Notes: generated from the letters alone by a model not told the origin. A DNA stretch of 64,000 bases from Hyphomicrobiales bacterium (GCA_019075865.1 JAGXAN010000003.1:1-64000), one strand, 5' to 3'. Counted from the first letter of the stretch, positions 45,645 to 54,980 are shown. Numbers and translations: made by a program.

Positions 45645-45905
45645 GATGAAGACGAGCAGATACACTGAGCCACAAATTTTGGCGATTTTGCAACAGGCAG
45701 AGGGTGGCCTGCCGGTTGCTGAGCTTTGTCGGCAGCATGGAATGAGCCATGCGTCATTTTATAAATGGCGGGCCAAATATGGTGAAATGATGCATCGATG
45801 ATGTCCGAGAAGAAGGCGCTCAAGTGAGAGAACCGGCGGCTGAAACGGATGTTTGCCGACCTGTCGATGCAAAACGAATTGCTCAAGGAGGCCCTTGGAA
45901 AAAAT
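45645..45905 (+). mobile_element. IS3-family OrfA remnant, interrupted
   Basis: From ATG 45645 the frame reads MKTSRYTEPQILAILQQAEG and then SFYKWRAKYG, the helix-turn-helix of an IS3 OrfA, and stops early at 45801. The downstream part (ENRRLKRMFADLSMQNELL, about 45830-45890) continues in another frame with a further nonsense codon. The leucine-zipper part is recognisable, but the element cannot make an intact protein. No good OrfB follows. Confidence 0.8.
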
Positions 45906-46420
45906 GTATGACCCGCCCTGCCTTTGCAAGGGTCTTCGTGCTGATGATAAGCAGTTGCATAAATGTATCCGGCCTCTCGCGAGTGAACCGCTGTTGCGGC
46001 CAGGCCATGATGAGAATCGCCCGCTGCGTGCCCAATAAATAGTGCGGGCATTGCGCCCATTTTTTGCACAGGGTTTACGCGGCGCTGATCGTCTGTTTGG
46101 TCATCATGCTCCGACCTCGCAATCTCGACAAGACAGTCCCTACGCGAAGCTGGGACCCCTTCTATCATGGAGAGCGCCCGGTTTAGTGATGATCACCCAA
46201 GCGAAGCGGGCGACCTTTGGTGCGTGATCGCTATGTCAAGGTTGACGCCAAAGCGGGGCAAGATCACTGGCTCATAAAAAGAAGCAAACGGGGCATCTCT
46301 CGCTTGGTTATCAATAGCGAATGGCTCAAGCGGTTGGGGGAAAGAGGTGGTTTCGGTGCGTGGATTTGTGGGCGTGCCAATCAGTCGCTCTGAGGGTCTG
46401 TCCCAACTCCTTGAAATCCT
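45906..46420. other. Degraded sequence between IS debris and the tRNA
   Basis: No gene is recognised. It probably contains decayed OrfB and other IS material; the plus-strand frames from 45824 and 46042 look random in composition. Confidence 0.4.
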
Positions 46421-46496
46421 TGGTGGGCCGGGAGGGACTCGAACCCCCAACCAGACCGTTATGAGCGGCCGGCTCTAACCATTGAGCTACCGGCCC
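46421..46496 (-). tRNA. tRNA with CAU anticodon, probably tRNA-Ile2 (lysidine type), CCA encoded
   Basis: Minus-strand cloverleaf of 76 bases: acceptor GGGCCGG pairs with CCGGCCC, then A and CCA; D arm AGCTCAATGGTTAGAGC; anticodon loop CTCATAA; T arm with GGTTCGAGTCC. The CAU anticodon can be Met or Ile2. The short D loop (one base fewer than elongator tRNA-Met) and resemblance to Ile2 tRNAs favour tRNA-Ile(CAU) modified by TilS, but this is not certain. Confidence 0.85.
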
Positions 46497-46564
46497 TGCG
46501 CCAGCAGGGTGCTTGTCGAGAGCGACAAACACGCAATAAACGGCTTGAGCCGATTTGGCAAACG

Positions 46565-46610
46565 GCTTGGCAGCCAAATCTCGGCGGGCACCAAGATTTG
46601 GCTGCCAAGC
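46565..46610. repeat. 17-bp perfect inverted repeat upstream of the yqaA-like gene
   Basis: GCTTGGCAGCCAAATCT (46565-46581) is followed after 12 bases by its exact reverse complement (46594-46610). Each arm contains an 11-bp palindrome, TTGGC-N-GCCAA. There is no T tract after it. It could be a paired operator for the gene at 46647 or a repeated stem-loop element. Confidence 0.6.
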
Positions 46611-46646
46611 ATGGACTTTGCTGCGCCATTGCCTTAGAGCACTGCC

Positions 46647-47228
46647 ATGTTCAAACGCCTTTACGACTGGACTTTCTCGCTGGCGCAAAGCCCCCATGCT
46701 CCCTGGGCGCTGGGGTTGATTGCCTTTGCCGAGAGCTCGTTTTTTCCGCTGCCGCCGGATGTGATTCTGGTGCCGATGACCATCGCCAAGCCGCAAAATG
46801 CCTGGCGTTACGCACTGATATGCACCATTGGCTCCGTGCTGGGCGGCATGCTTGGCTATGCCATTGGCGCGTTGCTTTATGATTCCATCGGGATCTGGCT
46901 CATCCAGATTTACGGTTACGCCAGCAAAATGGATGCGCTGCGCGCCTTTTATGACAAATGGGGGGCGTTGTTTATCCTGATCAAGGGTCTCACGCCGATC
47001 CCGTTCAAATTGGTGACCATTGTCAGTGGCTTGCTGCATTATAATTTTGCGCTGTTCGTGGCGCTGGCCCTGGTAACGCGCGGGGCGCGATTTTTTGTGC
47101 TGGCGGTATTGATGCGCCAGTTCGGGGAGCCGATCCGCCGCCTGCTCGAAGAATATTTCGGCTGGTTTATCGGTATTCTGCTTGCGGCGATTGTCGGCGG
47201 GGTATGGGTTGCGGCAAAATTTGCTTGA
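46647..47228 (+). CDS. YqaA-like membrane protein of the DedA/SNARE-associated family
   Basis: A 193-residue membrane protein with about four or five helices and the family landmarks FAESSFFPLPPDVILVPM (residues about 27-44) and LIKGLTPIPFKLVTIVSGLL (about 112-131). DedA-related proteins act as lipid scramblases or transporters needed for envelope balance. It lies 28 bases before the dsbB-like gene on the same strand and probably shares its transcript. Confidence 0.87.
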   Translation: MFKRLYDWTFSLAQSPHAPWALGLIAFAESSFFPLPPDVILVPMTIAKPQNAWRYALICTIGSVLGGMLGYAIGALLYDSIGIWLIQIYGYASKMDALRAFYDKWGALFILIKGLTPIPFKLVTIVSGLLHYNFALFVALALVTRGARFFVLAVLMRQFGEPIRRLLEEYFGWFIGILLAAIVGGVWVAAKFA

Positions 47229-47256
47229 AAATCCGAAGCATAACGGGAAAAATTCC

Positions 47257-47769
47257 ATGCAGGACAATTCGATGATGGGCCAATGGACGACGCCGCGCCG
47301 CGCGGCGATTGTGATTTTTCTAGTGGCCTTTGCCACGATCGCCGGGGCCTGGATTTATCAGGCCAATGGCTATGCGCCCTGCGAATTGTGCCTGAAAGAG
47401 CGCATTCCCTATTATATCGGCGTGCCTTTGGCGGCTTTGGTGTTTGGCTTGGCCTCGCGTGGTGCGGGTTTGGCGCGGGCCGGACTTTGGGCGCTGGCAT
47501 TGCTGTTTGTGTTTTCGAGCGCGTTTGGCATTTATCATACCGGCGTCGAGCATCACCTGTGGGCAGGGCCGACGGCCTGCACCGGCGATTTTCATGCCGC
47601 AAACTCGATGGCCGGGTTCATGCAGCAATTGCAGACGGTTAAGGTGGTGCGCTGCGATGTGGTTTCGGTGCGGGTGTTTGGGCTTTCAATGGCCTTGTGG
47701 AACGCCATTATCTCGGCCGGACTGGCCGTGTTGGCGGTGTTGGCGGCGCGTCAACCCGTTGAAGGATAA
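47257..47769 (+). CDS. DsbB-family disulfide bond formation protein
   Basis: A 170-residue inner-membrane protein with four helices. The quinone-side pair is Cys42 and Cys45 ([13 protein letters not shown]); the second periplasmic loop has Cys in GPTACTGDF and in VRCDVV. It would re-oxidise DsbA using quinone. ATG 47257 is selected for GGGAAA upstream and because it leaves a short cytoplasmic tail. It ends convergent with truA, overlapping by 19 bases. Confidence 0.88.
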   Translation: MQDNSMMGQWTTPRRAAIVIFLVAFATIAGAWIYQANGYAPCELCLKERIPYYIGVPLAALVFGLASRGAGLARAGLWALALLFVFSSAFGIYHTGVEHHLWAGPTACTGDFHAANSMAGFMQQLQTVKVVRCDVVSVRVFGLSMALWNAIISAGLAVLAVLAARQPVEG

Positions 47770-48500
47770 TCGACTTTGACGAGGTAAAGCCCGGCGGCGG
47801 GGGCGACGGTGCCGCAACGGGTGCGATCGCGGGCATGCAGGGCGGCTTCAAGGTCTTGCGCACGCCAGCGGCCGGAGCCGACATGCTCCAGCGAACCCAC
47901 CATCGAGCGCACCTGGCGATGCAGAAATGACTGGGCTTTCAGCCTGATTTCAATGAGTTCGCCGGTTTGCGACACATCAAACTGCTCCAGCGTGCGCACC
48001 GGGCTGTTGGCCTGGCATTGCGAATCGCGGAAGGTGGAAAAATCAAACTGCCCGACCAGCCGTTGCGCGGCTTGGTGCATGGCGGCGCTGTCGAGGCGGC
48101 GCTTGACCAGCCAGGCGCGGTTGGTCTCCATCGCCAATGGGGCGCGGCGATTGATGATGCGATAGAGGTAGTGGCGGGCGAGGGCGGAGAAGCGCGCGTC
48201 GAATGTATCATCGACCGCCTCGGCCACCAAAACGCTGATCGGATGCGGGCGCATATGGGCGTTGACGGCGTCGCGCAGGCGGTCAACCCGCCAGTTTTTG
48301 TGGCATTCAACGCTGGCGCACTGGCCGGTGGCATGGACGCCGGTGTCGGTGCGGCCAGCGCCTTGCACCTTGGTTGGCTGCTCCTCGACGGCGCTGAGGG
48401 CGGCTTCGAGCACGGCTTGCACGCTGGGGCCGTTGGTCTGGCGCTGCCAGCCGACGAAAGGGGTGCCATCATATTCCAGCGTCAGCTTGAATCGCGGCAT
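47751..48500 (-). CDS. truA: TruA, tRNA pseudouridine(38-40) synthase
   Basis: A 249-residue enzyme that isomerises uridines 38-40 in the anticodon stem of many tRNAs. The catalytic Asp52 is in [14 protein letters not shown], and other landmarks are [12 protein letters not shown] and [18 protein letters not shown]. It is two bases downstream of fmt on the same strand, a common arrangement. Confidence 0.95.
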   Translation of the reverse strand: MPRFKLTLEYDGTPFVGWQRQTNGPSVQAVLEAALSAVEEQPTKVQGAGRTDTGVHATGQCASVECHKNWRVDRLRDAVNAHMRPHPISVLVAEAVDDTFDARFSALARHYLYRIINRRAPLAMETNRAWLVKRRLDSAAMHQAAQRLVGQFDFSTFRDSQCQANSPVRTLEQFDVSQTGELIEIRLKAQSFLHRQVRSMVGSLEHVGSGRWRAQDLEAALHARDRTRCGTVAPAAGLYLVKVDYPSTG

Positions 48501-48502
48501 GA

Positions 48503-49429
48503 TTATCCAAACCTCGTGCCATTGGGCCAGACCATACCGCGGGCAGCTTCCTCAAATCGCAAGGCGGATTTTCCGGCTCTTTGCACGGTGAGAAGCTGGA
48601 TGGCACCGTCGCGGCAGGCGATTTGGCCGGGGGTTGCCAGCGCCTCGCCGGGGTGACCTGAGCCGTTAACGCGTTGAGATAGCAGCACTTTCAGGCGCTC
48701 TTGGCCTTTGCCGAAATCGCCCTCGAAAAACGCGCCCGGAAATTGCGACAGGCCGCGAATGTGATTGTGCACAACCAAAGCGGGTTGGTTAAAATCAATT
48801 CGGCATTCGGCTTTCCCGATTTTTCTCGCATAGGTTACCCCTTCGCTGGCCTGGGGGACAAATTCGAGGCTGCCACGCGCGTATGCGGTGAGGGCTCGCG
48901 CCATCAAATCCGCACCCAGATGCGAGAGCTGGTCGTGCAATTGGCTGCTGGTCATTTCCTCTTTAATTTCAACACGTTCCGCCATGCCGATGGGGCCGGT
49001 ATCCAGCCCCGCTTCCATGCGCATCACCATCACCCCACTGGCGCTGTCACCGGCCATAATGGCGCGTTGGATGGGGGCGGCACCGCGCCAGCGCGGCAGC
49101 AGCGAGGCATGCAGGTTGAGGCAGCCAAGGCGCGGGGAATCCAGCACTTTTTGCGGCAAGATCAGCCCATAGGCGACAACCACGCCGACATCGGCATTCC
49201 ATGCCGAAAACCCGGCAATGTCGGCATCCTCGCGAAAGTTCGCGGGGTGGCGCACCGGCAGGCCCAATTGCGCGGCGCGGGTGTGCACCGGCGAGCATCG
49301 CTCCGCCATGCCGCGCCCGGCCGGGGTGGGCGCGCGGGTATAGACGGCGGCGATGTCGTGCCCCTGCGCGACCAACTCGGCCAGAACCGGCACTGCAAAA
49401 TCGGGCGTGCCCATAAATATGATTCGCAT
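48503..49429 (-). CDS. fmt: Fmt, methionyl-tRNA formyltransferase
   Basis: A 308-residue enzyme that formylates Met-tRNAfMet using 10-formyltetrahydrofolate. The N-terminal domain has [14 protein letters not shown] and the catalytic region [20 protein letters not shown], with the C-terminal OB-like domain after about residue 205. It is translated just before truA. A def gene, often nearby, is not in this window. Confidence 0.95.
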   Translation of the reverse strand: MRIIFMGTPDFAVPVLAELVAQGHDIAAVYTRAPTPAGRGMAERCSPVHTRAAQLGLPVRHPANFREDADIAGFSAWNADVGVVVAYGLILPQKVLDSPRLGCLNLHASLLPRWRGAAPIQRAIMAGDSASGVMVMRMEAGLDTGPIGMAERVEIKEEMTSSQLHDQLSHLGADLMARALTAYARGSLEFVPQASEGVTYARKIGKAECRIDFNQPALVVHNHIRGLSQFPGAFFEGDFGKGQERLKVLLSQRVNGSGHPGEALATPGQIACRDGAIQLLTVQRAGKSALRFEEAARGMVWPNGTRFG

Positions 49430-49453
49430 CTTATCCCCAAATCGGATTGGCGC

Positions 49454-50473
49454 TCAGGCTGGCAAATCGAGAATGCCGGCGGCCCCGTCCTGCGTGCCAA
49501 ATAGCATTCGCTTGCCCTCCTTGTCCCAACCCAGTGCGGTGATGGCGGCCTGGCTATCCTCCGCCTTTTGTGCGCGCACCAAAAGCTCGGCGGCATCGGT
49601 GAGGCGGCAGAGCAGGATCCAGCCATCCTCATAGCCCACCGCCACCACCAGCGCGCGCGGGTGAAACGCCACCCGCGACACCCGCGCCGGGCGCACCCCG
49701 CATTCACGCGGCGGTTTGCCCATCGGGCCGTCCTTGGCCGCGAACGGCCAGACGATGCAGGCATCCGCACCCGAGGTCGCCAGCCAGTGGCCGTCCTGCG
49801 ACCAGGCGAAGGAGCGGGTTTTGGCCGGGTAGCCGGACATGCGCATATCCTTGCGGTCATCGATGCGCCAGCCGTGCAAATTATTGTCCTGCATCGAGGA
49901 GACGATGAAACGGCCATCGGGCGAAAAGGTTACGTCAATATGCACGCCTTTCCACACCAGCGGGTCGGGGGCGGCGCTGGAATTGGGAAACCACAAATCG
50001 ACGCTGTTATACTGGCTGATGGCAAGGCGGTGGCCCTTGGGGGCAAAGGCGAGGCCCCGCACCGTCTGCGCCATGGTGATGGTTTTGACAGAGCCCTTGG
50101 GCTCGCGCACAAATACCTGGCGGCCGGCGGCATAGGCCAGGGTGCCATCGGCGCGGCTGGTGAGGGCGTCGATCCACTTGCCCTTTTCATGGGCGAGTTC
50201 GCGCATTACCCCTTGCGCATCGGTGGCCACCAAGCGGCCATCGTCGCCGCCGGTGAGGAGGCGCGTGCCGTCAAACGTCGCGGTTAGAATGGCAGCGTCC
50301 GGGTGGGCGTCGATGTCGCGCTCCTCGCCCATTTCGGCGAGCACAATATGGCCATTGCCCAGCGCCAGCCCCGGCACCCGCCCCAAAAACCCCGCCGCCA
50401 CCACCTCTTGCCCCGCATGGGCTGGCAAAGGCAGGGCCGTGACATGCTGGGTAAGCGAATTTTGCGGGCTCAA
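49454..50473 (-). CDS. WD40 repeat protein
   Basis: A 339-residue beta-propeller protein with about seven WD40-like repeats, seen as recurring GH/D...W or F-D patterns (AAILTATFDGTRLLTGGDDGRL, IDVTFSPDGRFIVSSMQDNN, RSFAWSQDGHWLATSG, VSRVAFHPRALVVAVGYEDG in pieces). There is no signal peptide. It is a likely scaffold with no assigned partner. It precedes fmt-truA on the minus strand; similar WD40 genes are common in alphaproteobacteria. Confidence 0.82.
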   Translation of the reverse strand: MSPQNSLTQHVTALPLPAHAGQEVVAAGFLGRVPGLALGNGHIVLAEMGEERDIDAHPDAAILTATFDGTRLLTGGDDGRLVATDAQGVMRELAHEKGKWIDALTSRADGTLAYAAGRQVFVREPKGSVKTITMAQTVRGLAFAPKGHRLAISQYNSVDLWFPNSSAAPDPLVWKGVHIDVTFSPDGRFIVSSMQDNNLHGWRIDDRKDMRMSGYPAKTRSFAWSQDGHWLATSGADACIVWPFAAKDGPMGKPPRECGVRPARVSRVAFHPRALVVAVGYEDGWILLCRLTDAAELLVRAQKAEDSQAAITALGWDKEGKRMLFGTQDGAAGILDLPA

Positions 50474-50622
50474 GGAATCGACCTCTCAAAAGGGGCGGGG
50501 GTGTTGGAGAGGGTTTTAGCGATTTTGAGGGGGGAATGCAAAGGCGGGGGGGGGGGAGTGTGTTGAGGCTTGACCGCAGAAGTAATATCGACCAACGTCA
50601 ACACGTTTTTATGGGGGCGAAT

Positions 50623-51975
50623 ATGGCGGAAATTCAATTGCACATTGATCAATTGGTTTTAGACACTGAAAACCCGCGTATTACGCATTCAGAGAATCAA
50701 CGTGAAGCCCTACAAAAGGTAGTTAAAGATCAAAAAACTAAGCTAGTCAAACTTGCTGACAGTATCGCGAAATACGGTCTTAGTCCGATCGATCGATTGA
50801 TGGTCTTAAAGGTAGGTGACAGACCAAGACGCTACATTGCATTAGAGGGGAACAGGCGAGTTACTGCAATGACTTTGTTGAATAATCCCTCTGCGATGCA
50901 AAATTTAGACCTACCAAATGGAATGCAACGAAATTTGGAAAAAATCGCAGCAAATTTCAAAAAAAGCAATATCGAGCCGATTAAATGTTTTGAGATTAAA
51001 TCTCGTGAAGAGGGGCGATATTGGATTGAGTTGCGGCATAACGGAGAAGACGATGGGCGGGGCGTGGTTGGCTGGAAACCAATCGTTGCGGCTAGATTTA
51101 GAAATAAAGAGCCCGCGATTCAGGCTCTCGATGTGATTTTGGATCATGGCGGAATAAGCGAAGAGGAAGCTGAGCTAATCAAGACAAATCTGTCACTCAC
51201 TACATTTCGTCGCCTAATCGAATCGCCAAAGGTCCAAAAATTGATAGGTGTGACAATTAAAGATGACCAGCTATTGATCCTAATCGATCAGTCCGAAGTA
51301 TTAAAACCTCTGAAAAAGATGGTGTATGATATCGTTAATAAAGCTAAGGATTCTCGCTCGTTTAACTCCACCAAGCAAATGACTGATTATGTAAACGGCT
51401 TCGGGCCTGACGATAAACCGGACCTAACTAGGATTGCTTCGCAACCGCCATTACTTGGAACTTCAGCAGCAGCGACGGTTGCGAGCGCGGCGCCCAGCAA
51501 GAGTGTCAAATCGTCCACGCGATCACGCTCAGATAGTCGGAAGGCAGTTGTACCCGATGGGTGTCAGATAAATGTTACCAACACACGAATTGCCGAAATT
51601 TATAGAGAGCTTAGAAATTTAAAATTGGAGGACGCCAGAAACGCGATTGCGGTTTTGATTCGCGTTTTCCTTGAGTTATCCATTGATCATTTTCTGGAAG
51701 CAAACGGCAGTAGCGCGGTAGTCAAGAATGGCAGACACGAGACGAATAAAAAGCTCAACAAGAAGTTGGAAGAGGTGGTGCAAATTCTTATTAAATCTGG
51801 CGTACCGAGGAGAAACTTTGATCCAATTCTGCGAAGCCTCAGCGTTGTTACAAGCCCATTGAATATTGATCTCCTCCATCAGTATGTCCATAACCGCTTC
51901 GCTACTCCGTCTCCCCAGGAATTAACGGCGGCTTGGGAACAAAGCCAACCACTTTTCGAAAAGATTTGGCCATGA
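50623..51975 (+). CDS. ParB-like N-terminal domain protein paired with a DNA methyltransferase
   Basis: A 450-residue protein. The N-terminal ~120 residues match the ParB/Sulfiredoxin-like domain: LVKLADSIAKYGLSPIDRLMV and the ALEGNRRVTAMTLL motif, whose E-G-N-R-R is the nucleotide-binding/nuclease signature. The middle is helical and charged, followed by a Ser/Ala-rich linker (about 300-330) and a C-terminal helical domain (about 335-450). Plasmid or chromosome partition is unlikely, as no ParA is near. The stop overlaps the methyltransferase start, so they are made together. It is AT-rich compared with both flanks and probably transferred. ATG 50623 has GGGGGCGA in front; 50611 is an alternative. 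Confidence 0.75.
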   Translation: MAEIQLHIDQLVLDTENPRITHSENQREALQKVVKDQKTKLVKLADSIAKYGLSPIDRLMVLKVGDRPRRYIALEGNRRVTAMTLLNNPSAMQNLDLPNGMQRNLEKIAANFKKSNIEPIKCFEIKSREEGRYWIELRHNGEDDGRGVVGWKPIVAARFRNKEPAIQALDVILDHGGISEEEAELIKTNLSLTTFRRLIESPKVQKLIGVTIKDDQLLILIDQSEVLKPLKKMVYDIVNKAKDSRSFNSTKQMTDYVNGFGPDDKPDLTRIASQPPLLGTSAAATVASAAPSKSVKSSTRSRSDSRKAVVPDGCQINVTNTRIAEIYRELRNLKLEDARNAIAVLIRVFLELSIDHFLEANGSSAVVKNGRHETNKKLNKKLEEVVQILIKSGVPRRNFDPILRSLSVVTSPLNIDLLHQYVHNRFATPSPQELTAAWEQSQPLFEKIWP

Positions 51976-52883
51976 TGAGTAGTAATGCCAAGCCACGGCG
52001 CTTGGTGCATTTTACACCTCTTCGTTATCCGGGCGGTAAGGGGAAGCTTGCAGCCTACGTGAAGAAAATCATTACCGAAAATAAGCTTTTTGACGGTGAG
52101 TATGTTGAGCCTTACGCAGGTGGCGCTGCAATAGGTCTTGAACTTCTTCTACAAGAGTATGTATCAACGATTCATATAAACGATCTCAGTCAACCCGTTT
52201 ATTCGTTTTGGAAGGCGGTTTTGAACGATACAGATGAACTTTGTCGCCTAATTAGGGACTCTGAGCTTTCAGTAGAATCTTGGGATCGTCAAAAGCGCAT
52301 TTTTGCAAACCCAGATGATCACAGTTACGTGCAGTTGGGGTTTGCAACATTCTTCCTAAACCGAACTAACCGGTCTGGCATTCTGAATGGCGGAATCATC
52401 GGCGGGCGAGCCCAAACAGGTGCCTGGAAAATCGACGCGCGTTATAACGCCGATGAATTGATATTTCGCATTGAATCGATAGCTAATTTGAGAAGGCGCA
52501 TCATGGTCACGCGGACCGATGCACTGGATTTGCTTAGTCAAGGAATTGCTCAGTGGCCTAAAAAGACACTTATTTATCTAGACCCACCCTATTATCAACG
52601 GGGACGAGACCTGTATTACGATTTTTATCGTGATAACGATCATGCCACACTAGCAAATTTTATTAAGACAGAAATGAATTCTCGTTCGTGGCTTGTTTCC
52701 TATGATAACGTGACAGCCATCAAGGACTTGTATTCGGGCTTCCGTCGCGTCGACTACAATGTCGGGTATAGTGCAAGAGAGAGCCGTCAGGGGGCGGAAG
52801 TAATGTTTTTCTCACCTCAAATGGTTGTCCCTGATTTAGTTGGACCTGTTCAGCAAATCGGGAGCATATCTGTCGCTACGTAA
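51972..52883 (+). CDS. D12-class (Dam-like) DNA N6-adenine methyltransferase
   Basis: A 303-residue methyltransferase with the D12/Dam order of motifs: SAM-site LRYPGGKGKLAAYV and YVEPYAGGAAIGLELL near the N-terminus, NDLSQPVYSFWKAV, then the catalytic LIYLDPPYYQRGRDLYY (DPPY). It methylates adenine in an unknown sequence. ATG 51972 overlaps the upstream stop; 51975 is an equally good start. No classical restriction endonuclease is visible beside it, so the ParB-like protein may be its functional partner, perhaps as nuclease or regulator. AT-rich like the gene before it. Confidence 0.85.
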   Translation: MMSSNAKPRRLVHFTPLRYPGGKGKLAAYVKKIITENKLFDGEYVEPYAGGAAIGLELLLQEYVSTIHINDLSQPVYSFWKAVLNDTDELCRLIRDSELSVESWDRQKRIFANPDDHSYVQLGFATFFLNRTNRSGILNGGIIGGRAQTGAWKIDARYNADELIFRIESIANLRRRIMVTRTDALDLLSQGIAQWPKKTLIYLDPPYYQRGRDLYYDFYRDNDHATLANFIKTEMNSRSWLVSYDNVTAIKDLYSGFRRVDYNVGYSARESRQGAEVMFFSPQMVVPDLVGPVQQIGSISVAT

Positions 52884-53090
52884 TTTTCCTCTGATTACGA
52901 ACGAAAAGCCAAATCATGGTCTCAAAATCTTCGAACTCGCAAAACGGATCTGCAAACAGCTTTCCTTTAAATTCGGGCCAAATATTTATAGGGCATTGGG
53001 CTCCAGAGCGTAAGATTAAATACCATTTTCCTGTAAGCCTTTTACAGTTCAACGGCTTAGTTTCGTTCGGTGAGTTCTTTAAATAAGATG
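52876..53090 (-). pseudogene. Possible fragment of a minus-strand gene after the methyltransferase
   Basis: On the minus strand a frame ending at 52876 reads CKRLTGKWYLILRSGAQC, PINIWPEFKGKLF and FEDFETMIWLFVRNQRKIT, which has protein-like character and the AT-rich composition of the island. It has no ATG of its own; the only upstream ATG lies inside the peptidase gene in a different frame. It may be a truncated third gene of the island. Low confidence. Confidence 0.3.
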
Positions 53091-53123
53091 ATTTTTGAAG
53101 AGCTCGTTTCCTCACTCCCCCCC

Positions 53124-54206
53124 TCACCCCCCACAAATCCCCCGCAGCGTCAGCCAATCTTGCGTTGAGAGCAGGGGTGGGGCGGTGGTGGGGGTGTCGT
53201 GGGCGGTTAGGTTGGCGAGGCGGTCGGCGGTGAGCGGGTGGTCGGCGAGCAGCGACATGGCGGCGGGGATATCCTGCCCCTTGGTGATGCGCGCCAGCAG
53301 CGTGCCAAAGGGTTTGGGCGAGCGGCCCAGCCGCGTCATCACCGCAATGGCAAAATCATCGGCGCGCTGTTCGGCGGCGCGCGAATAGGAGGCGTTGATC
53401 AGCGAACTGGCGGCAGCGGCAATGCTGGTCGAGCCGGTGAAATCGCCCAAAATCATGCCCAGCAATAGCCCGGTGCCGCTGCTTTCCACCAGGCGGCGCA
53501 TCGAATCATAATGGGCTTCGTGGCCCAGTTCATGGGCCAGCACGCCGGCCAGTTCATCCGGGGTTTGGGCGGCATCCAGCAGCCCGGAAAACACAAAAAC
53601 CCGGCCACCGGGCAGGGCCAGGGCATTGGCAAGTTTTGTGCGAATGGCGCGGGTGCGCAGGGGCTGGGTGAGGTGCCCGGCGCGGGCCAGGCTCACCATG
53701 AGCTTGTCCAGCACCGCCTGGCCATGCGGATCGGTGCAGGTGGGGGCTTTGAGCCTTTCGTGCAATTGTTTGGCCGAGACCTCGCCGATTTCATGCTGGA
53801 TGAGCGGCGGTATGTGCGGGGCCAGCCGGTCCGCGATCAGCGGCAGGCCATATAGCACCAGCGCCAGCACCGAGGCGGCGGCGGCCAGTGCCCCACCCAA
53901 AATGCGCAGGGTTTGACGCCTCGATGCCACCGCGCCATTGCCGCGGCCAAGGTTGGGGCAGGCGCGGCGGATCGCGGCCATCAGCCATTCATCGGTGACT
54001 TCGAGGCGGGCGAGGCTGGCAAGCTCGGCCAGCCGATAACGGGCCATGCCATCGGCGCTGGGCATGAGCCGCACATCCGCCAGCGGCCAGCGCGCCAGAA
54101 CCGTATCGCCCGCCTCAATGATGAGGGTATCGCGCACATGCACGGTGACGGCGCGGCGACGGTTGTCCTGCCCGTCGAAAAAATCGACCTGCGATTGCTG
54201 GCTCAT
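53124..54206 (-). CDS. M48-family membrane-associated metallopeptidase
   Basis: A 360-residue zinc peptidase. The zinc motif HELGH is His225-His229 (AGVLAHELGHEAHYDS); a later conserved Glu in EQRADDFAIAVMTRLG supplies the third ligand. A short N-terminal domain of about 95 residues precedes a single transmembrane helix at about 103-122. BepA/LoiP relatives act in outer-membrane quality control, but those carry TPR repeats or lipoboxes that are absent here, so the exact role is open. Confidence 0.87.
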   Translation of the reverse strand: MSQQSQVDFFDGQDNRRRAVTVHVRDTLIIEAGDTVLARWPLADVRLMPSADGMARYRLAELASLARLEVTDEWLMAAIRRACPNLGRGNGAVASRRQTLRILGGALAAAASVLALVLYGLPLIADRLAPHIPPLIQHEIGEVSAKQLHERLKAPTCTDPHGQAVLDKLMVSLARAGHLTQPLRTRAIRTKLANALALPGGRVFVFSGLLDAAQTPDELAGVLAHELGHEAHYDSMRRLVESSGTGLLLGMILGDFTGSTSIAAAASSLINASYSRAAEQRADDFAIAVMTRLGRSPKPFGTLLARITKGQDIPAAMSLLADHPLTADRLANLTAHDTPTTAPPLLSTQDWLTLRGICGG

Positions 54207-54435
54207 CGGAGGAGGTTTGCCCTAAAAGCCCGATACGTCAAGCACCGAGGCCAGACCCTCACCCAGCGCGTTAGAGGGTTGCCCCATGGCCTTGACGTGA
54301 TCCGCAGCAGCGAGGTTTTCAACGCTGGCACCATTGGCGACAATGTCTCGCGGCAGCACACGAGAACGCAATCTACACGCTAATTATGAAAAATATATTC
54401 TACCGGCGGTAAGGTGGTGCGGGCTGGGCCTGAAA

Positions 54436-54459
54436 TTGCGGCGGTTGGGGCCGCCGCAA
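54436..54459 (-). terminator. GC-rich hairpin after the small secreted-protein gene
   Basis: TTGCGGCGG (54436-54444) pairs with CCGCCGCAA (54451-54459) around a six-base loop. On the minus strand the stem is followed by TTTC, a modest T tract. Likely terminator of the gene at 54487. Confidence 0.6.
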
Positions 54460-54486
54460 CTGTGTTTATTATAGGAACGCTGATTA

Positions 54487-54735
54487 TTACTTGTAGTTGT
54501 TCATGGCGTCCTTGGCCATTTGCACATACATCATGCAGCTTTCTTCGTTCTTGGAGTCCATCATGGCTTTGGCATGGGTGAGCTGCTCAGCGGCAACGCC
54601 CTTGCGGAAAGCGTCGGTTTCAGCCTGCATTTTCGCCGTTGCGGCCTTCAGGTCGCTGAGGCAATCGGCAAAAGCCGAAGCGCTGGTCAAAACGAACACG
54701 GAAAGCGCGGCGGTCAGAAGGATATTCTTTTTCAT
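54487..54735 (-). CDS. Small periplasmic protein of unknown function
   Basis: An 82-residue protein with a signal peptide (MKKNILLTAALSVFVLTSAS plus AFA, cleavage before DCLSDL). The mature part of about 58 residues is helical, with two Cys (one at its N-terminus and one in EESCMMYV) that could form a disulfide. It may be an exported stress or metal-binding protein, but no family is recognised. Confidence 0.72.
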   Translation of the reverse strand: MKKNILLTAALSVFVLTSASAFADCLSDLKAATAKMQAETDAFRKGVAAEQLTHAKAMMDSKNEESCMMYVQMAKDAMNNYK

Positions 54736-54980
54736 GTCTTCTCCTCACTAATGTATATACATGTCGATTGTTTCGACTTGAAATCAATATAAATTAACAC
54801 ACTTATAGTCAATTCGTTTGAAATCAAATTGCCGTGATGTCTAACTTGAAAAACTCCATTTATAATTATAATACATCATTCACAAGTTTGTGATATCACC
54901 GTTTTGTTACTTGAGTTTTTGATTTATTCTGCTGTTCGGGCCAAATGCAGCGACAGGCTGCCACGGCGGCTGCCCGCCAG
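54736..54980. other. AT-rich intergenic region
   Basis: Between the small secreted-protein gene and bluB; very AT-rich at 54770-54900. It likely contains the promoter of the gene at 54487. No gene or RNA was seen. Confidence 0.4.

Noticed and set aside
46326-47336. Long minus-strand frame of 336 codons covering the tRNA and yqaA
   Set aside because: It runs antisense through the tRNA and the clear YqaA gene and gives the usual nonsense protein seen when tRNA genes are translated. A shadow frame.
50623-51975. Chromosome or plasmid partition ParB
   Set aside because: No parA neighbour, no central ParB helix-turn-helix recognisable, no parS sites, and coupling to a methyltransferase instead.
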